A stretch of 64,000 bases of DNA, from contig NZ_JANQAH010000009.1 of assembly GCF_024707125.1 (NCBI RefSeq), positions 840,265 through 904,264 of the forward strand. Reading direction: 5' to 3'. A program made the translations under genes and the position numbers. Shown here one piece after another: positions 45,331-54,069 of the stretch. The stretch is from Devosia sp. Lineage in GTDB: Bacteria > Pseudomonadota > Alphaproteobacteria > Rhizobiales > Devosiaceae. How positions within the stretch are numbered: the first letter of the stretch is position 1; the number at the start of each line of letters is the position of its first letter. Below the pieces are notes generated by a model. That model saw only the letters and a program-made list of their open reading frames with translations, was not told the DNA's origin and did no database searches.

Positions 45331-46005
45331 TTATGAAACCTCCGGCGCCACGAGGTCGCCAATCACATCGGGCAGCACCAGCTCCGCCCCCGTCACCGCC
45401 TGCAATTCCTCGACGCTCATCGACGGCAATTTCTCGCGCAGCACGAAACGGCTATTCTCGATGTCGATCACCGCCAGGCTCGAATAAATCCGCGTCACGC
45501 AGCCCACCCCCGTCAGTGGCAGCGAACACCGCTTCACCAGCTTCGGTTTTCCGTCCTTGGTCACATGGTCGGTGATAACAGCCACGCGCTTGGCGCCATG
45601 CACCAGATCCATCGCCCCGCCAACGGCCGGCACGCCCTTCGGCCCCGTCGACCAATTGGCGAGATCGCCATTCTCCGCGACTTCATAGGTCCCAAGGATC
45701 GCCACATCGAGATGCCCGCCGCGCACCATGCCAAAGCTGTCGGCATGATGGAAAAACGCCGCGCCGGGTTTTAGCGTGATCGCCTTCTTGCCGGCATTGA
45801 TCAGGTCCCAGTCCTCTTCACCCTCCGGCGGCGCCTCGCCAAAGTTCAGCACGCCGTTTTCGGTATGAAAAATTGCCTGCCGCCCCGGCGGCTGAAATTT
45901 CGCGACCATTTCGGGAAAGCCGATGCCCAGATTGACATAGGCGCCATCTGCAATGTCCTGCGCCGCGCGCCAGGCGATTTGTGCGTTGGAAAGTTTTTGG
46001 CTCAT
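45331..46005 (-). CDS. pcaJ: 3-Oxoadipate CoA-transferase subunit B
   Basis: A 224-residue subunit of the enzyme that moves CoA from succinyl-CoA to 3-oxoadipate. The catalytic Glu is in FHTENGVLNFG (about 48), and the class I CoA-transferase patterns NLGIGFPEMV and GGHLDVAILGTYEV are clear. It overlaps pcaI by 4 bases and is followed closely by pcaF. Confidence 0.94.
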   Translation of the reverse strand: MSQKLSNAQIAWRAAQDIADGAYVNLGIGFPEMVAKFQPPGRQAIFHTENGVLNFGEAPPEGEEDWDLINAGKKAITLKPGAAFFHHADSFGMVRGGHLDVAILGTYEVAENGDLANWSTGPKGVPAVGGAMDLVHGAKRVAVITDHVTKDGKPKLVKRCSLPLTGVGCVTRIYSSLAVIDIENSRFVLREKLPSMSVEELQAVTGAELVLPDVIGDLVAPEVS

Positions 46006-46724
46006 GCGTAGGCCACCCCTTCGCGCATCAGCGCCTCTTCCTGCTTCGCGTCAGCCACTTCCACAATGCGGTTCACGAAAATCCCGGGGGTGACGACCTG
46101 TTCGGGATTGATCTCGCCCGGCGCGACAATTTTTGTCGCCTGCACGATCGTCAGCTTTGCCGCCGCCGCCATCAGGGGCGAAAAATTCCGCGCCGCCTTG
46201 CGATAGGTGAGATTGCCCATCGTATCGGCCAGCTCCGCCTTGATCAGCGCCGCATCGGCCTTGAGCCAACGCTCCTGCACATAGCTCTTGCCATCGAACT
46301 CGGCCACCGGCTTGCCCTTGGCCACGTCGGTCCCAAAACTCGCCGGCGTATAAAAAGCCGGGATGCCCGCGCCGCCAGCGCGAATGCGCTCGGCGAGCGT
46401 GCCCTGCGGCACCAGCTCCAGCGCAATTTCGCCCGCGAGATACTTTTCCGTAAAAGCCCGCGGATCAGCCGAGCGCGGAAACGAGCAAACCATTTTGGCT
46501 ACCATCCCCGCATCGATCATCGCGGCAATACCAATGCGCCCATTGCCGGCATTGTTATTGACCACGGTGAGGTTTTTCGGACTCCCCGTCGCCTTGAACC
46601 GATCGATCAGCGCATGAATAAGCTCGATGGGCGCGCCCGAGCCGCCAAACCCACCCACCATCAGCACCATGCCATCCTCAATCCCCGCTACGGCAGCGGC
46701 GAGATCGGGCACTGTCTTGTCCAT
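46002..46724 (-). CDS. pcaI: 3-Oxoadipate CoA-transferase subunit A
   Basis: A 240-residue partner of PcaJ. The start at 46724 (MDKTVPDLAAAV) follows AAGGAC; an ATG at 46766 adds 14 residues. The family glycine loop is MVGGFGGSGAP (about 22-32), with NNNAGNGRIGIAAMI and TEKYLAGEIALELVPQGTLAERI further on. It is the first gene of pcaIJF, which is separated from the pcaDCHGB operon by a 250-base gap containing a palindromic repeat, so it may have its own promoter. Confidence 0.94.
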   Translation of the reverse strand: MDKTVPDLAAAVAGIEDGMVLMVGGFGGSGAPIELIHALIDRFKATGSPKNLTVVNNNAGNGRIGIAAMIDAGMVAKMVCSFPRSADPRAFTEKYLAGEIALELVPQGTLAERIRAGGAGIPAFYTPASFGTDVAKGKPVAEFDGKSYVQERWLKADAALIKAELADTMGNLTYRKAARNFSPLMAAAAKLTIVQATKIVAPGEINPEQVVTPGIFVNRIVEVADAKQEEALMREGVAYA

Positions 46725-46895
46725 TGTCTTGTCCTTTTCGGCTGGGGCCAAAAGCATGTTTGCCATCGGAAACCCGCGGACGGAAATGAAATGGTAGGGA
46801 CGATGTATAGGTTGAGGGTTATGTCATTGTGCCATAAATCCGGCCAATGTGCCAAAATATGCCTCTCACGATAACTGAATTTCCCATTTCTCTCG

Positions 46896-46963
46896 GTGTC
46901 ATCCCCGCGAAAGCGGGGATCTCCGTTTCAGAACAGGAATTCCCGCTTTCGCGGGAATGACAC
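46896..46963. repeat. Palindromic intergenic repeat, family B (GTGTCAT ends)
   Basis: Two oppositely oriented units, CCCCGCGAAAGCGGGG and CCCGCTTTCGCGGG, are bounded by perfect GTGTCAT/ATGACAC ends. It lies between pcaB and pcaI. Near copies are at 26205-26269 and 59800-59867. Confidence 0.85.
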
Positions 46964-46975
46964 GGTGGGTGGGGT

Positions 46976-48008
46976 TCAAGCGATCCTGATCTGCTCAACC
47001 AGCTTCTGCGCCAACCGCAAGCTAGCCCCGGTCGACACCAGCATCTGCGGCAGCGTCAGCCATTCGAGCGTCCATGCCGCGCCCGAGCGCTCGTTCTCAT
47101 GCACCAGCGCCTGATTGAGCGTGCCCGAAAGCCCCGCCACCTGCCGCGCCAGCGCCACCAACACCTCGGCATTCACCGGATTACTCTTGTGCGCCATGGC
47201 CGAAGACCCGCCGCCGCCTTCGAGCGCCAGAGCCGCAACCTCGTTCTGCGCCAAGAGCGCCACATCCATGCCCATCTTGCCCAGCGTCCCGGCGATCAGC
47301 GCCAGCAAATTCCCCAGCGCCGCAATCGGATCGCGCTGCGCCTGCCACGGCGTCGCCAGCCCCAAATCAAGCCGCTTCGCCATCCCAGCTGCAATGGTGT
47401 CGCCAAAACCCTCAAAGCTCCCGCGATCGCCAACCGGTCCGCCGAGCTGAATGACAAGCAGGCTCCGCCGCATCCCAGCAAGCGCCCGCAGATGCCGCTG
47501 CAATGGCTCGCCCCAACTCGCCAGCTTCGCGCCCCAGCTCGTCGGCAGCGCCACCTTGCATCCGCGTATGCGCCATCAGCGGCTTGTCACCATGGAGGTG
47601 CGCCAGTTCTTCCAGCGTCGCCAAAACGGAAGAAAGCCGCGTCTCATAGACCCCAAGCACCTTTGCCACCTGCAGCATCAGCGCTGTATCAATGACATCC
47701 TGGCTCGTCGCGCCCTTATGCAGGGCAGGGCGGTGCTCATCCGGAACCCCCGCCTTCAATTGCTTGACCAGCGCCGGCACCACCACGCCATCGCGCGCCA
47801 TGCCCGCGGCCAACTCCGCCCAATTTGGCTCAAAGCTCGCCGCCGCAGCGACGATAGCGCCCGCCGCCTCGGCAGACACAAACCCACAATCCGCACTCGC
47901 CTCCGCCAGCGCGCGCTCAAAAGCCAGCATGGCCCCAAGCTGCGCCTGGTCCGAGAGCAGGTCTTCGATTTCCGGGTCGCCCGTGAGGGCAGAGAGGAGG
48001 GCGGTCAT
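46976..48008 (-). pseudogene. pcaB: 3-Carboxy-cis,cis-muconate cycloisomerase PcaB, frameshifted as sequenced
   Basis: PcaB converts 3-carboxy-cis,cis-muconate to 4-carboxymuconolactone. From 48008 the frame reads as a fumarase/aspartase-superfamily protein up to LMAHTRMQ and then breaks near 47554-47555, where removing one base gives MQVALPTSWGAKL. The rest, including the signature GGGGSSAMAHKSNPVNAE, continues in another frame to 46976. Corrected, it has about 343 residues. The change is in a CC pair rather than a long homopolymer. The conserved second half suggests a consensus error, but a real lesion would block protocatechuate use. Confidence 0.86.
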
Positions 48009-48014
48009 GTCAGC

Positions 48015-48629
48015 CTAAATATCAAAAAACACCGTCTCCTTCTCCCCCTGGAGATGGATATCGAGGTGATAACGCCCGGCGTTTTCTTTCCGCGCAATCA
48101 GCGTCTGCCGCCGGCGCTTGTCCATGATTTTGTTGAGCACGAAGTCGCCCTCGTTGGCCTCGGCTTCGTCCTCAAAGTAGAGCCGCGTCTGCAGCCCGAT
48201 ATTGATGCCGCGCGCCACGATCCAGAGCGACACATGCGGTGCCATCGGCTTCCCGTCCGGCCCCGCCACGCGCCCCGGCTTGATCGTTTCAAACGCCGCG
48301 ACGCCATCACCATTGGCCGGCTGCCGCCCCCAGCCGGTAAAGGCCGGCACGGAATTGGAATTGGGCGCCGTCGGCGAAACAAAGCTGCCGCTGGCATCGG
48401 CCTGCCAGATTTCTACCAGCCCATCATTGAGCGGCACGCCAGCCCCGTCGATCAGCCTGATATTGAGCGTAATCCGCTCGCCCTCGACTTCGCCATTGAT
48501 CATGGTTGACCCCATGTCGGTGGCATAGACACCCGGGATATCGCAAAAATTCGGCGTCATGCCGATATGGACATAGGGGCCGGCCGTCTGCGACGGAGTT
48601 TCCTTCAGCGTCGGAACGGGATGCAACAT
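48015..48629 (-). CDS. pcaG: Protocatechuate 3,4-dioxygenase alpha subunit
   Basis: A 204-residue subunit of the ring-opening enzyme that turns protocatechuate and oxygen into 3-carboxy-cis,cis-muconate. Typical patterns are ETPSQTAGPYVHIGM near the N-terminus, DGLVEIWQADASG and MAPHVSLWIVARGINIGLQT. The alpha subunit lacks the iron ligands. Its ATG overlaps the pcaH stop (TGATG), fitting balanced synthesis of the two chains. Confidence 0.94.
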   Translation of the reverse strand: MLHPVPTLKETPSQTAGPYVHIGMTPNFCDIPGVYATDMGSTMINGEVEGERITLNIRLIDGAGVPLNDGLVEIWQADASGSFVSPTAPNSNSVPAFTGWGRQPANGDGVAAFETIKPGRVAGPDGKPMAPHVSLWIVARGINIGLQTRLYFEDEAEANEGDFVLNKIMDKRRRQTLIARKENAGRYHLDIHLQGEKETVFFDI

Positions 48630-49375
48630 CAGTTCCCCTCCAGCTTATTTTCAAACATGGTCGAACGCCGCCCGCGCAGCACGATATCGAAGCGATAGGC
48701 CAGCGCATCCATCGGTGTCGTGTTCTGCCGATCAAGCCGCGCCGTCAGCTGGTCGATGGCCGCCTTGTCATTGATCGTCGCGACAATCGGGCACTGCCAG
48801 ATCATCGGATCGCCCTCAAAATACATCTGCGTAATCAGCCGCTGCGCAAAGGCATGGCCGAAGACGGAAAAATGGATATGCGCCGGCCGCCAGTCATTGC
48901 CGCCATTGGGCCAGGGGTAAGCGCCCGGCTTCACCGTCCGAAAATGATAAAATCCGTTCTCGTCGGTAATCGAGCGGCCAAAGCCCCCAAAATTGGGGTC
49001 GAGCGCCGCAAGATACCCTTCCTTCTTGTGCCGGTAACGCCCGCCGGCATTGGCCTGCCAATATTCCACCAGCGTATGGGGCACCGGCCGCGCATTCTCG
49101 TCGAGCACTTGCCCATAAACAATCATCCGCTGCCCGATGGCATCACTGCCGTCCTGGCTGAAATTGCGGATGAGATCGTTGTCGAGGGCCCCAAGCTTTT
49201 CGTGCCCAAAGGTCGGTCCCGACATTTCCGACTTGGTCGGCCCCAGTGCCAGCAGGCTATGCTTGGGCGCACGAAACGTCGTGCTCTTATATCCCGGCGT
49301 ATCCGCGGCCGGGTGCCAGGCGCGGTCGCGCTGATAAAGAGCGCCATCGGCGCCGGGCAGAATAATGCCGCTCAT
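48629..49375 (-). CDS. pcaH: Protocatechuate 3,4-dioxygenase beta subunit
   Basis: A 248-residue subunit carrying the catalytic Fe(III). Ligands are visible as Tyr in AGGRYRHKK, Tyr in PGAYPWPNG and two His in WRPAHIHFSVFG. Further family features are VYGQVLDENARPVPHTLVEY and FGRSITDENGFYHF. It overlaps pcaC by 4 bases and pcaG by 1 in the pcaDCHGB operon. Confidence 0.95.
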   Translation of the reverse strand: MSGIILPGADGALYQRDRAWHPAADTPGYKSTTFRAPKHSLLALGPTKSEMSGPTFGHEKLGALDNDLIRNFSQDGSDAIGQRMIVYGQVLDENARPVPHTLVEYWQANAGGRYRHKKEGYLAALDPNFGGFGRSITDENGFYHFRTVKPGAYPWPNGGNDWRPAHIHFSVFGHAFAQRLITQMYFEGDPMIWQCPIVATINDKAAIDQLTARLDRQNTTPMDALAYRFDIVLRGRRSTMFENKLEGN

Positions 49376-49761
49376 TGTGCGCCCTCCTTGCGCTTGGCCA
49401 GCTCTTCGCGGGCGATCTTGAACGCCCGATTGGCCGCCGGCACGCCGGCATAGACAGCCACATGCAGCAGCGCTTCTTTGATGTCGTCGGGCGTAGCCCC
49501 GGTATTGGCAGTTGCCCGCACATGCATCGCCACCTCCTCATCATGGCCCAAGGCGGCGAGCAGGGCGAGGGTGATCATCGAGCGCTCGCGCTTGCTCAGC
49601 CCCGGCCGCGACCACACCGAGCCCCAGGCGCCCTCAGTAATAAAACTCTGAAAGTCGGCATCGAATTCGGTCATTTTCGCCGAAGCATTGTCCACATGGG
49701 CATTGCCCAGGACCGAGCGGCGCGTCGCCATGCCCCGGTCGTAAAGCGTCGTATCAGCCAT
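49372..49761 (-). CDS. pcaC: 4-Carboxymuconolactone decarboxylase
   Basis: A 129-residue AhpD-fold enzyme that decarboxylates 4-carboxymuconolactone to the enol-lactone. The typical N-terminus RGMATRRSVLGNAHVD and the conserved SKRERSMITLALLAALGHDE and GATPDDIKEALLHVAVYAG are present. It overlaps pcaD by 8 bases. In some bacteria pcaD and pcaC are fused (pcaL); here they are separate. Confidence 0.94.
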   Translation of the reverse strand: MADTTLYDRGMATRRSVLGNAHVDNASAKMTEFDADFQSFITEGAWGSVWSRPGLSKRERSMITLALLAALGHDEEVAMHVRATANTGATPDDIKEALLHVAVYAGVPAANRAFKIAREELAKRKEGAQ

Positions 49762-50548
49762 GACCGGCCTCCTTCAAAAATTCGAGCATCAGGCCGGCCA
49801 GTTTCTCCGGCGCCTCGATGGATGGAATGTGCCCCACGCCGGGGAATATTTCGAACCGCGAACCCGTAACGGCTGCGGCCGTGGCCTCAACCTGCGCCAC
49901 CGGCATGGCGAGATCCTGCTCCCCCGCCACCAACAGCGTCGGCAACGCAATCGCACAGACTCTTTCCCGCAGATCGGCATCGCGCAGTGTTGCGCAGGTC
50001 GCGGCATAGCCCCGCGCATCGCAGCGCAGAAACATGTTGCGCCAGCCGGCCAATTCCTCGGTCCGCTCCGCGCGAAACTGCGGGCTGAACCAGCGCTCCA
50101 TGATGCCATCGGCAATCGACGCAACGCCGTTCTCCAGCACCGCGTTCATTCGCGCCGTCCAGAATGCATGATCGCCCGATTTCGCCGCCGAATTGCAGAT
50201 CACCAGTGCAGTCAACCGCTCCGGCGCCCGCAAAGCCGCGCCCTGCGTGATGAGCCCGCCAATCGACACGCCACCAAGCGCAAAGCGCCCAATGCCCAGA
50301 TGATCGACCAACCCAAAGAGATCATCGAGATGGTCATCCAGCGTGTAGTCACCAGCCGGAATATCGCTCAGCCCATGCCCGCGTTTGTCATAGGAGACGA
50401 CGCGATAGGTCGCGGCCAGCCGCGAAATCACCCCGTCCCAGATGCGCGCATCCGTGCCGAGCGAATTGGCGAGCACGACCACCGGCGCCCCTTCGGGTCC
50501 AGCCAGACGATAATGCAGCAGCACGCCATTGATGCGGGCAAAGTTCAT
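49754..50548 (-). CDS. pcaD: 3-Oxoadipate enol-lactonase
   Basis: A 264-residue alpha/beta hydrolase that opens 3-oxoadipate enol-lactone to 3-oxoadipate. The nucleophile Ser is in ALGGVSIGGLITQG (about 95), the acid is near GEQDLAMPV, and the His is in FPGVGHIPSIEAPE (about 244). It is the first gene of pcaDCHGB and is divergent from pcaQ across a 151-base regulatory region. Confidence 0.93.
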   Translation of the reverse strand: MNFARINGVLLHYRLAGPEGAPVVVLANSLGTDARIWDGVISRLAATYRVVSYDKRGHGLSDIPAGDYTLDDHLDDLFGLVDHLGIGRFALGGVSIGGLITQGAALRAPERLTALVICNSAAKSGDHAFWTARMNAVLENGVASIADGIMERWFSPQFRAERTEELAGWRNMFLRCDARGYAATCATLRDADLRERVCAIALPTLLVAGEQDLAMPVAQVEATAAAVTGSRFEIFPGVGHIPSIEAPEKLAGLMLEFLKEAGHG

Positions 50549-50618
50549 GGGGCCTCCCTCTCAGTGTCGGTGTAACCAGCCCAAAACCCCAAGTAAAATG
50601 ATTAGCTCTGGACGAGTT

Positions 50619-50634
50619 ATAACCTCTGGCTTAT
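50619..50634. promoter_or_regulatory. PcaQ box candidate between pcaD and pcaQ
   Basis: ATAACC-N4-GCTTAT resembles the PcaQ site described in rhizobia (ATAACC-N4-GGTTAA), with the first arm perfect and four of six matches in the second. The dyad ATAA-N8-TTAT fits a LysR operator. It lies about 70 bases before each start. Confidence 0.55.
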
Positions 50635-50699
50635 CGATGGCCCTAAGAAGCGCAAAAAATGCGCCCCGAAGTGCCAGTCACATAACCGGAGGAAGTTTT

Positions 50700-51626
50700 T
50701 TGGCGCAACGCATCATCGACCCCCGCATAAAACTGCGCCACATCGCCTGCTTTCTGGAAGTCGCGCGGCTCAGGAGCGTCGTCAACGCCGCCGATGCCCT
50801 CAATATCTCTCAGCCCGCCGCCAGCAAGACCGTGCAGGAATTGGAAGAATTCCTCGGCAACGCCCTCTTCGACCGCTCCCGCCGAAAGCTCTTCCTCACC
50901 CCCTTCGGCGAAACCTTTTATCGCTATGCCTCCACATCCATCGCTGCCCTCCGCCAGGGCATCGATGCCGCCCGCTCCGGTGGCGAGGCGACGACGGTGA
51001 AAGTCGGTGCGCTGCCCACCGTTTCCGCCCGCATTCTGCCGACTGCCGTCAGCGCCTTCACTGCAGATGATCCTCCCGGCGTCCACACCCGCATCATCAC
51101 CGGCCCCAACAATTATCTGCTGTCGCTTCTCCGCACCGGCGATGTCGATCTGGTCATCGGCCGCATGGCCGAGCCCGACGTCATGATCGGCCTCGCCTTC
51201 GAGCATCTTTATTCCGAGCGCGTCGTCATGGTCGTCCGTCCCGACCATCCGCTCCTCAGTGTTAGCGATTTCAACCTCGGCCTGGTTGAACCCTACCAGG
51301 TGCTGATGCCCACGCCCGACGCGGTCATCCGCCACCATGTCGACCGCATGCTGCTCGCCCACGGCATTTCCAACATCCGCGACGAGGTGGAAACCGTCTC
51401 CAATGCCTTCGGCCGCTCCTATGTCAGGCAGACCGACGCCATCTGGATCATTTCCGAAGGTGTGGTGGCAAAAGATGTCGAAGAAAACCAGTTGGCCCTG
51501 CTACCCGTCGATACCAGCGAAACCACCGGTCCCGTCGGCTTTACGACACGCGCCGACACCATCCCGACCTTGGCGACAACGGCCCTGATGCAGGCCATCC
51601 GCAATGTGGCTGCGGGTTTCCGCTAA
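50700..51626 (+). CDS. pcaQ: LysR family regulator of the pca operon, PcaQ
   Basis: A 308-residue activator. TTG 50700 is the likely start because GGAGGA lies 6 bases before it and the chain then begins at the helix-turn-helix (IKLRHIACFLEVARLRSVVN, then ALNISQPAASKTV). The C-terminal effector domain spans about 95-300 (VKVGALPTVSARILPTAVSA, RSYVRQTDAIWIISEGVV). PcaQ proteins activate pcaDCHGB in response to beta-carboxymuconate pathway intermediates. Position, orientation and the candidate box support this name. Confidence 0.9.
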   Translation: MAQRIIDPRIKLRHIACFLEVARLRSVVNAADALNISQPAASKTVQELEEFLGNALFDRSRRKLFLTPFGETFYRYASTSIAALRQGIDAARSGGEATTVKVGALPTVSARILPTAVSAFTADDPPGVHTRIITGPNNYLLSLLRTGDVDLVIGRMAEPDVMIGLAFEHLYSERVVMVVRPDHPLLSVSDFNLGLVEPYQVLMPTPDAVIRHHVDRMLLAHGISNIRDEVETVSNAFGRSYVRQTDAIWIISEGVVAKDVEENQLALLPVDTSETTGPVGFTTRADTIPTLATTALMQAIRNVAAGFR

Positions 51627-53983
51627 GCCCGCCGCTTCGCAGAATCGAGGGAAACCACATTCCCCGCCTGCGCCTCGGTAACCTCGCTGGGGCGTCCGAA
51701 AAAGTAGCCCTGCGCATGGGTGCAGCCGTCGGCTGCGATCATGTCCTGCTGCTCCTTGCTCTCAACCCCCTCGGCCAGCACCGGAACATTGATATTGCGC
51801 CCCAGATCCGCAATCGAGCGGACGATGGCGCGCGCATGCTTGTCCTCCGACATGGCGGCAATGAAGCTGCGGTCAATCTTGATCTTGTCGAACTGGAAGG
51901 TTCGCAGATTGCTCAGCGAGGAATAGCCGGTGCCAAAATCGTCGATGACGATCCGCACGCCATGGGCTTTGAGCGCGTGAAGCATTTCGCGGGAAAGCGC
52001 TTCGTCCTGCAAAAGCACGGATTCGGTGATTTCGAGCTCCAGCCGATGCGCAGCAAGACCCGTTTCCTCCAGCACCGCAAAGACGCGATCGGCAAAATTG
52101 CGGCGACGGAATTGCACGGCCGAAACATTGACCGCAACGCTCAGCTCTTCCCGCCACTGCGCTGCTGCCCTGCAGGCCGAGCGCAGAACCCATTCGCCCA
52201 TCGTGTTGATGGCCCCGCTCTCCTCGGCGATCGGAATAAAGACCGAGGGCGGAACTTCCCCCAGTTCCGGATGGTGCCAGCGCAACAGCGCTTCATAGCC
52301 CACGACCGCACCCGTCTCCGCCCGCACCAGCGGCTGGAATGCGGTGCGCAATTGCTTGCGCCTTATGGCCTGGCGGAGTTCGGCTTCCATCCGCCGACGC
52401 TCCCGCAATTCCTGGTCCATCTCGGTCGAATAGCTGGCCGTAATGCCCCGGCCGGTGGATTTGGCCCGATAGAGCGCGATATCGGCGCAGTGGCGCAGCG
52501 CATCCCCATTGTCGCCATCGTCGGGATAGAGGGCGACGCCGATACTGACCCCGACCGACATGGGGTTGGTATGGGGATTAAAGTCGCGCTTGAAAGCGCG
52601 CTGGATGTTTTTCGCCAATTGCTCGGCCGCCTTGGGCTGGCTCTGGCCCACCTGCACGATGATGAATTCGTCGCCGCCGATCCGGGCGACCGTATCGACG
52701 TCATTGGTGCATTCGCGCAGGATCGCAGCGACGGTTCTCAGCACCTGGTCGCCGGCACTGTGTCCAAAAAGATCATTCACTGCCTTGAAGCGATCGAGGT
52801 CGAGCGCCATCACGGCCAGCGACGCATCGGCGCGACCGGCCACCGATATGGCCCGTTCAAGACGCAGGTTAAGCAGGGTCCGGTTGGCGAGCCCTGTAAG
52901 CGGGTCATGATTGGCAAGGTGTTCGATCTGGCGCTGCGCCTGCCTTGTGGCCGTCAGGTCGCGCACCGCCAAAACCTGCGTCGGTCGCCCCCGATATTCC
53001 ACGGTGCGAACCGCGAATTCCAGGCTCCGTTCCTGCGGGCCATTCACCAGGGTCGCCTCGGCAATGCCCTCGCGATTGCCCAAAACCTTCTGCCCATCGA
53101 CGGGCAGCAGCAGCTTTTCCGGGTCCATGCCGGTCATTGCCGAAACCGCGCCGTCGAAAGCCACGATATCGCGAAACCGCGCATTGAGGTCGATGATGCG
53201 ATTGTCCCGCACTATGGCCACGCCCTCGATATAGGCTTCGGTCATGCCGCGCAGGTCGGTGAGGTAGCGGTCGAGCACCACGGCCGCCACACTGCCGCAG
53301 GCCGAAATCGCGGCAATCGCGCAAATGGCGCCCACGAGCCAGATGCGGCTCGCATCGTCCGCGCCATGGGCCGAAACGGTGGCATCGACGACAAAGCTCG
53401 AGGCGGCCATGTCAGAAAAATGCAGCACGACGATACCGGCCGAAACGAGAAGTCCCGGCGCCACCTGCCGCAGCCCCCTGATGCCGCTCCGCTGTCCGAC
53501 ATAGGCGAGCCAGAAGGCGCCGACCGCAAAAACGGCTGCGCCGATCAGCATCGAAAAATCATATTCCTGCCGCGTCAGTCCCTGCATGGCCATCATGCCC
53601 AGGAAATGCATCGCCGCCACGGTGCCCGCGAGGACCACGGCCGCGAGGATCGAACCGACGAGCGATTTCCGGCTGGCCAGCCGCAGGCTTTCCAGAACGC
53701 CGCCCACGGCCACCAGGGCCGAAAGCCCGGTCACCAGCCAGTCGAAATTCACCGCAATCGAACCGTGATAGGCCAGCATGGCGACAAAATGCGTCGCCCA
53801 TATTCCCAGGCCGCCCACGCTGGCGGCTGCAATCAGCCACAGGGGTTTTCGGGCCTCCGCGCATTCATCAACGCGCCGGAGCAGCAGGAACATGACCTGC
53901 ATCGAGGATAAGCAGATTATTGCTGCAAGAAGAAAAGTTACTGTGTCGTGCTCTAGTACAATGCAGTCCAGTAGCTTCAACAT
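51623..53983 (-). CDS. MHYT-sensor GGDEF-EAL cyclic-di-GMP protein
   Basis: A 786-residue membrane protein. ATG 53983 follows GGAG; an ATG at 54022 adds 13 residues. The N-terminal 230 residues form an MHYT domain (GIWATHFVAMLAYHG, AAMHFLGMMAMQG, VVLHFSDMAAS), proposed to sense small gases through a metal. A PAS-like segment (about 250-340), GGDEF (near 432) and EAL (near 555) follow. Catalytic motifs GGDEF, EALLRWHHP, VAVNVS, LEITES, DDFGTGYSS and AEGVES are intact, but the I-site position reads NDVD instead of RxxD, so product inhibition of the cyclase is probably lost. It ends convergent with pcaQ, overlapping by 4 bases. Confidence 0.92.
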   Translation of the reverse strand: MLKLLDCIVLEHDTVTFLLAAIICLSSMQVMFLLLRRVDECAEARKPLWLIAAASVGGLGIWATHFVAMLAYHGSIAVNFDWLVTGLSALVAVGGVLESLRLASRKSLVGSILAAVVLAGTVAAMHFLGMMAMQGLTRQEYDFSMLIGAAVFAVGAFWLAYVGQRSGIRGLRQVAPGLLVSAGIVVLHFSDMAASSFVVDATVSAHGADDASRIWLVGAICAIAAISACGSVAAVVLDRYLTDLRGMTEAYIEGVAIVRDNRIIDLNARFRDIVAFDGAVSAMTGMDPEKLLLPVDGQKVLGNREGIAEATLVNGPQERSLEFAVRTVEYRGRPTQVLAVRDLTATRQAQRQIEHLANHDPLTGLANRTLLNLRLERAISVAGRADASLAVMALDLDRFKAVNDLFGHSAGDQVLRTVAAILRECTNDVDTVARIGGDEFIIVQVGQSQPKAAEQLAKNIQRAFKRDFNPHTNPMSVGVSIGVALYPDDGDNGDALRHCADIALYRAKSTGRGITASYSTEMDQELRERRRMEAELRQAIRRKQLRTAFQPLVRAETGAVVGYEALLRWHHPELGEVPPSVFIPIAEESGAINTMGEWVLRSACRAAAQWREELSVAVNVSAVQFRRRNFADRVFAVLEETGLAAHRLELEITESVLLQDEALSREMLHALKAHGVRIVIDDFGTGYSSLSNLRTFQFDKIKIDRSFIAAMSEDKHARAIVRSIADLGRNINVPVLAEGVESKEQQDMIAADGCTHAQGYFFGRPSEVTEAQAGNVVSLDSAKRRA

Positions 53984-54069
53984 CAAGACACTCCGTGCCG
54001 ATGATTTGATGCTGAACCTCAATTGTTAATTTATGCATAGTTTTGCAGTGGGCGTAACTACCGCCCACG

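Noticed and set aside
44016..45575. 519-codon plus-strand open frame
   Set aside because: It is antisense to pcaF and the start of pcaJ, with low-complexity Arg/Pro content.
51716..53911. 731-codon plus-strand open frame
   Set aside because: It lies opposite the MHYT-GGDEF-EAL gene, whose motifs are unambiguous; the frame is a by-product of high GC at third positions.
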